Shown: one piece after another, positions 7,268-10,138 of the stretch | Position numbering within the stretch: the stretch's first letter is position 1 | How the letters are laid out: every line of letters begins with the position of its first letter | From: Thermoleophilia bacterium | GTDB taxonomy: Bacteria > Actinomycetota > Thermoleophilia > Gaiellales > F1-60-MAGs149 | Reading direction: 5' to 3' | Length of the DNA: 10,138 nt | Assembly (NCBI GenBank): GCA_016462095.1 | Contig: JAEMTW010000021.1 | Location: 5,593 to 15,730, forward strand | Position numbers and translations under genes: made by a program | The notes under the pieces: generated by a model | The model's input: only the letters and a program-made list of their open reading frames with translations | The model's database searches: none | Told to the model about the DNA's origin: nothing

Positions 7268-8258
7268 GCAGAGCAACAACATCATCCTGCGAGCCGACGG
7301 CGTGACAAAACGCTTCCCGTTGCGCAGCAAGGGTCTACTGCGGCGTACGACGGGCTGGATCGATGCCGTCAATGACGTCTCGCTCGAGGTGCGCGAGCGC
7401 GAGACGCTGGGACTCGTGGGCGAGTCGGGCTGCGGCAAATCAACGCTCGGACGCGTGTTGCTTCGGCTACTCAATGCCGATGCCGGCACGATCGAGTTCG
7501 CTGGCCGCGACATCACCAACCTCCGCGGCAAAGATCTGCGGCGCATGCGACGCGACATGCAGATCGTGTTTCAAGACCCATCGTCGTCGCTCAATCCGCG
7601 CCATCAGGTCGGTGCGATTATTGCCGCGCCGCTCGAGATCCATCGCTACGGATCTAAGGCGGAGATCGCCGATCGCGTTGCCGAGCTGCTCGAGCTCGTC
7701 GGCCTGAGACCCGAGCATGCGCGTCGCTATCCGCACGAGTTCTCGGGCGGGCAGCGCCAACGCATCGGTGTCGCACGGGCGCTGGCCCTCAACCCGCGCC
7801 TCGTGATCGCGGACGAGCCCGTCTCGGCACTCGACGTCTCGATCCAGGCGCAGATCGTCAACTTGCTGGCCGACCTGCAGGAACAGCTCGACCTCACCTA
7901 CGTCTTTATCGCACACGACCTTGCTGTCGTCCGCCAGATCTCGGACCGCGTGGCCGTCATGTACCTCGGTCGCATTGTCGAGCTCGGGCCCTCGTTGAAG
8001 GTCTGTGATCGACCCGCGCACCACTACACCAACGCGCTCTTGTCGGCTGTCCCCATCCCTGAGGTCGAGTCTGTCACTCGGCGCGAACGCATCGTCTTGC
8101 GCGGCGACGTGCCGAGCCTTGCCAACCCTCCCAGTGGCTGTCCCTTCCACCCGCGCTGCCCGGCGGCGACGTCGATCTGCGCGATCGATCGCCCACCGCT
8201 CGTTCCGCGCACTGCGGATTCTGGCGAGCACCTTGTGGCCTGTCATCACCCGCTCTAG
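7257..8258 (+). CDS. ABC importer ATPase, DppF/OppF type
   Basis: Second ATP-hydrolysing subunit, 333 residues. It begins with the F-type lead (VTKRFPLRSKGLLRR, then DAVNDVSLEV). Motifs: Walker A GESGCGKS (55-62, K61), Q-loop in FQDPSSSLNPRH, signature FSGGQRQR (S163), Walker B LVIADEPVSALD with D186-E187, and switch H220 in FIAHDLAVV. The C-terminal oligopeptide domain has HHYTNALLSAVP and PSGCPFHPRCP, with four cysteines C295, C301, C308 and C329 (C-x5-C-x6-C-x20-C), nearly the pattern of its partner. Both ATP sites look intact, so the heterodimer should be fully active. It overlaps the preceding gene by 11 bases. Its TAG stop (8256-8258) is part of a promoter- or ribosome-site-like sequence serving the next gene, which starts nine bases on. 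Confidence 0.94.
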   Translation: MSAEQSNNIILRADGVTKRFPLRSKGLLRRTTGWIDAVNDVSLEVRERETLGLVGESGCGKSTLGRVLLRLLNADAGTIEFAGRDITNLRGKDLRRMRRDMQIVFQDPSSSLNPRHQVGAIIAAPLEIHRYGSKAEIADRVAELLELVGLRPEHARRYPHEFSGGQRQRIGVARALALNPRLVIADEPVSALDVSIQAQIVNLLADLQEQLDLTYVFIAHDLAVVRQISDRVAVMYLGRIVELGPSLKVCDRPAHHYTNALLSAVPIPEVESVTRRERIVLRGDVPSLANPPSGCPFHPRCPAATSICAIDRPPLVPRTADSGEHLVACHHPL

Positions 8259-8261
8259 GAT
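8233..8261 (+). promoter_or_regulatory. Candidate internal promoter (or ribosome site) before the amine oxidase gene
   Basis: TTGTGG (8233-8238), a 17-base spacer and TAGGAT (8256-8261) precede the ATG at 8268 by six bases, the same geometry as at the operon's first gene. The -10-like hexamer includes the TAG stop of the upstream ATPase gene. A competing reading is that AGGA (8257-8260), seven bases from the ATG, is an ordinary ribosome-binding site. The sequence allows both. Confidence 0.35.
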
Positions 8262-8267
8262 CGCACT

Positions 8268-9617
8268 ATGAGCACCGAGCACCACGACGTCATTATTGTC
8301 GGAGCGGGCATCGCGGGACTCTCGGCAGCATGGGAGCTTCGCGACCGCAACATCGTCATTCTCGAGGCAACCGAACGCCCCGGTGGTCGCATTCGCTCGC
8401 TCGAGCGAGGCGAGCACTGGCTCAACCTCGGTGCTCACGTCTTCGGCGGCGAAGACACCGCGTTGGGCCGTCTGCTTACTGCCACGGGTGTCGAGGCTGT
8501 CGACGTGCCAGGCATCCTGACGGCGGTGTCGTACGACGGGCACCTCGTCTCCGATGGCCCGATCGAGCTGTATCCGTTGCGCCTGCCGTTTTCGACGCGT
8601 GCCCGCATCGAGTTTGTGCGCGTCGGTCTCAAGCTGCGGCGGCTCGTCAAGCAATATGGCGACGTTGCTCGACCGATTCCAGGCGAAGATCCTGCCGTCC
8701 TGCAGCAACGGATGCTCGACTTTATGGACAACGAGTCATTTAGCGACTGTGTTGGCCCCCTCACCCCCGAGGTGGACGCCTTCTTCCGCTGCACGTTGAC
8801 ACGCGGCACGGGCGAGCCAGAGGAGATCTCAGCGGGCTACGGCGTTGGCTACTTTCACCTCGTCTGGAACAAGGATGAAGGGCTCGGGCGCGCAATCGTC
8901 GGCGGCCCTCAGCGGCTGATGGATGCCTTGGCAGCACCGCATGGCGACCGACTCCAATTTGGCACTCGCGCGACGCGTGTAGTGCGAACCGGGGAAGGCG
9001 TGGTTGTCGAATGCACCGGCCCGGACGGGCCTCGGACCCTGACCGCAACGTCCGTGATTCTCGCCATCGACGCGCATCAGATTGCAGCATTGGCAGACGA
9101 TTTGCCTGCAGACCTTCGCGAGGCACTACAGTCGATTGTCTATGGACCTTCGATTGCTGCAGCGTTCCTGACCGACGAGACGGGGCCGCAGCGGTGGGAC
9201 GATATCTACGCGATCGCAACGCCGAAACGGTCGACGTCAATGCTGTTCAACATGGCGAACGTGCTGGCCGAAAAACGCTCGTCGCGTCCACCCGGCTCGA
9301 GCTTCATGGTCTATGCCCCCGCCAACCTTGGCCGCAAAGTCGAACACCTCGGAGATGAGGAGACCCTCGACCTCTTCCAAGCAGACCTCGAGCAGGTCCT
9401 CCCGGAGCTCCGCGGCCACGTCGTTGAACGGCAGATCCATCGTGTCAGCCCGGGCATCCCATTCCCCTTCGTTGGTCGTGGCCGGCTCCAGCCGACCTTG
9501 ATGCAACCAACCGAGCACATCCACATCGCGGGCGACTACCTCGGCTCGTGGTACGGCGAGACGAGTGCTTGGACGGGGCATGCTGCTGCCAAGCGTGTCC
9601 TGACCGAACTCGGCTGA
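8268..9617 (+). CDS. FAD-dependent amine oxidase/protoporphyrinogen-oxidase-like oxidoreductase
   Basis: Flavoenzyme of the amine oxidase superfamily, 449 residues, close to the family's usual length. The N-terminal Rossmann motif VIIVGAGIAGLSAAWEL (G12, G14, G17) binds the FAD ADP moiety, E33 at the end of the second strand (VILEAT) should hold the ribose, and RPGGR (37-41) is the conserved second contact. The C-terminal FAD motif is HIHIAGDYLGSWYGE (G422-D423) followed by TSAWTGHAAAKRVL. In between is the variable substrate domain. There is no signal peptide or membrane anchor, so it is cytosolic. Members of this superfamily oxidise amines, amino acids, polyamines or porphyrinogens. No substrate-specific motif is recognisable, so 'amine oxidase' is a family label. 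Its position nine bases after a peptide-transporter ATPase gene suggests it acts on the imported compound or its cleavage product. A porphyrin-type role is possible, but no heme gene is nearby. Confidence 0.85.
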   Translation: MSTEHHDVIIVGAGIAGLSAAWELRDRNIVILEATERPGGRIRSLERGEHWLNLGAHVFGGEDTALGRLLTATGVEAVDVPGILTAVSYDGHLVSDGPIELYPLRLPFSTRARIEFVRVGLKLRRLVKQYGDVARPIPGEDPAVLQQRMLDFMDNESFSDCVGPLTPEVDAFFRCTLTRGTGEPEEISAGYGVGYFHLVWNKDEGLGRAIVGGPQRLMDALAAPHGDRLQFGTRATRVVRTGEGVVVECTGPDGPRTLTATSVILAIDAHQIAALADDLPADLREALQSIVYGPSIAAAFLTDETGPQRWDDIYAIATPKRSTSMLFNMANVLAEKRSSRPPGSSFMVYAPANLGRKVEHLGDEETLDLFQADLEQVLPELRGHVVERQIHRVSPGIPFPFVGRGRLQPTLMQPTEHIHIAGDYLGSWYGETSAWTGHAAAKRVLTELG

Positions 9618-9627
9618 GGACTCGCCT

Positions 9628-9798
9628 TTACCTCCCGCGGTTGAGGCCGAACACGATCAGTCCGGTCAGGCCGACGGCGACGGCGCAGACTGCGAGTCCG
9701 AGCACCTCATTGACGGTGTTGCTGATGGCGAGGCCGGCCATAAACAGCACCAGCAGCAGGAGCATCAAGAGGACGCGTTTGCGGTACGAGAGTTTCAT
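9628..9798 (-). CDS. Small two-helix membrane protein of unknown function
   Basis: Hypothetical protein of 56 residues, read from 9798 down to a TAA at 9630-9628. The basic start (MKLSYRKR) is followed by a leucine-rich helix at about 9-25, a short polar link (SNTVNE), a second helix at about 32-51 (VLGLAVCAVAVGLTGLIVF), and a basic tail NRGR. This is the pattern of a two-pass inner-membrane hairpin with both ends in the cytoplasm. The ATG at 9798 is preferred over longer in-frame starts because the upstream residues are Arg/His-rich and cross the divergent gene. A GTG two codons upstream is also possible. No good ribosome site is seen. It converges on the amine oxidase gene with only ten bases between stops and is divergent from the gene at 9888. 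I do not recognise a family. Confidence 0.6.
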   Translation of the reverse strand: MKLSYRKRVLLMLLLLVLFMAGLAISNTVNEVLGLAVCAVAVGLTGLIVFGLNRGR

Positions 9799-9875
9799 CT
9801 GCACACCATCATGCCCGAGGGTGTGCGGGTCTGTGTACGAGGCCCGCTCCACGCGCCACGAGTGCAGGCGCTGGC

Positions 9876-9881
9876 TATGCT
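9876..9881 (+). promoter_or_regulatory. Candidate -10 element for a leaderless FGE-family gene
   Basis: TATGCT sits six bases before the GTG at 9888, the same -10-to-start distance as at 497-509 and 8256-8268. No convincing -35 hexamer is seen at 16-18 bases upstream, and no ribosome site precedes the GTG. It lies in the 89-base gap shared with the divergent small membrane protein gene. Confidence 0.4.
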
Positions 9882-9887
9882 GCGCTC

Positions 9888-10138
9888 GTGTCCGCCGCAT
9901 CCCCACCAACCACGCACGGCGCCGAGTTGATGCCGATTCTGGGTGGCACCTACCTGCTTGGCAACGAGGATGAGCAGGCTCGACCCGGCGATGGCGAGGG
10001 GCCGGTTCGCCCCGTTGAGGTGGCGCCCTTCTGGATGGATGCACACGCCGTCTCGAACGCGCGCTTTGCTGCCTTCGTCGAGGAGACCGAGTGGGTGACA
10101 GTCGCCGAGCAGTACGGCTGGTCGTTCGTCTTCGTCGG
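9888..10138 (+). CDS. Formylglycine-generating enzyme (FGE/SUMF1) family protein, N-terminal part
   Basis: Partial gene cut by the window end after about 83 codons. The conserved N-terminal region of the FGE-sulfatase domain is visible: PILGGTYLLGNEDEQARPGD, then EGPVRPVEVAPFWMDAHAVS, NARFAAFVEETEWVTVAEQY and GWSFVF. Known members either oxidise a sulfatase active-site cysteine to formylglycine or, as relatives, act as non-heme iron enzymes. The copper-binding cysteines of true FGE lie downstream of the visible part, so which it is cannot be settled. The domain starts about 15 residues in, with no DinB domain before it, which argues against an EgtB-type enzyme. GTG at 9888 is chosen because of the -10-like TATGCT at the leaderless distance and a reasonable leader (MSAASPPTTHGAEL). 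The ATG at 9930 is the alternative. No sulfatase gene is in view. Confidence 0.85.
   Translation, partial: MSAASPPTTHGAELMPILGGTYLLGNEDEQARPGDGEGPVRPVEVAPFWMDAHAVSNARFAAFVEETEWVTVAEQYGWSFVFV

Noticed and set aside
6203..7558. Long minus-strand open frame (451 codons) antisense to both ATPase genes
   Set aside because: The plus strand encodes intact ABC ATPase motifs. The antisense translation is Arg/His-rich with no recognisable domain, as expected opposite GC-rich codons.
7467..8708. Long minus-strand open frame (413 codons) opposite the second ATPase and the oxidase start
   Set aside because: It spans the junction of two well-supported plus-strand genes and shows no domain, so it is a shadow.
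9612..9626. Hairpin between the convergent stops as a transcription terminator
   Set aside because: GGC/GCC plus GA/TC with a bulge and only TTT after it is too weak a stem and T-run to call an intrinsic terminator.
9799..10044. Longer start for the 56-residue membrane protein
   Set aside because: The added residues are low-complexity and His/Arg-rich and run antisense through the FGE-family start, so they are not credible.

Overview
The window is a compact, GC-rich, almost entirely coding stretch, transcribed left to right except for one small gene near the right end. High G+C with G/C-rich third codon positions, an actinobacterial-style lipobox signal, a nitrile hydratase maturation gene and several start codons that fit leaderless transcripts (a -10-like hexamer six bases before the start codon) all suggest an Actinomycetota-type organism, perhaps a deep branch such as Thermoleophilia. 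That placement is inferred from style and not from a marker gene.

Layout. The left edge carries the end of a nitrile hydratase locus: the accessory/activator protein (about 131-385). The catalytic subunits presumably lie upstream, outside the window. After a 123-base gap with a promoter-like sequence comes a tightly packed seven-gene block (509-9617). It encodes a PA-domain M28 zinc peptidase, a family-5 solute-binding lipoprotein, a DppC/OppC-type permease, a DppB/OppB-type permease, two DppD/DppF-type ATPases, and a flavin-dependent amine oxidase-like enzyme. Three junctions are ATGA overlaps of 4 bases, one is an 11-base overlap, and two are gaps of 12 and 9 bases. This looks like one transcription unit, possibly with a second start before the oxidase. 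A 56-residue two-helix membrane protein (9628-9798, minus strand) converges on the oxidase gene. The right edge holds the start of a formylglycine-generating-enzyme family gene (from 9888, running off the window).

Working together (inference). The binding protein and ABC transporter would import a peptide or peptide-like amine. The M28 enzyme has no signal peptide and would cleave it in the cytoplasm. The flavoenzyme could oxidise an amine in the substrate or product. The true substrate cannot be read from the sequence. The individual families are well known. The less ordinary points are the peptidase + A-C-B-D-F transporter + amine oxidase combination and the repeated leaderless-start architecture. 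I found no CRISPR array, tRNA, rRNA, insertion sequence or prophage gene, and no gene-free stretch longer than 300 bases.
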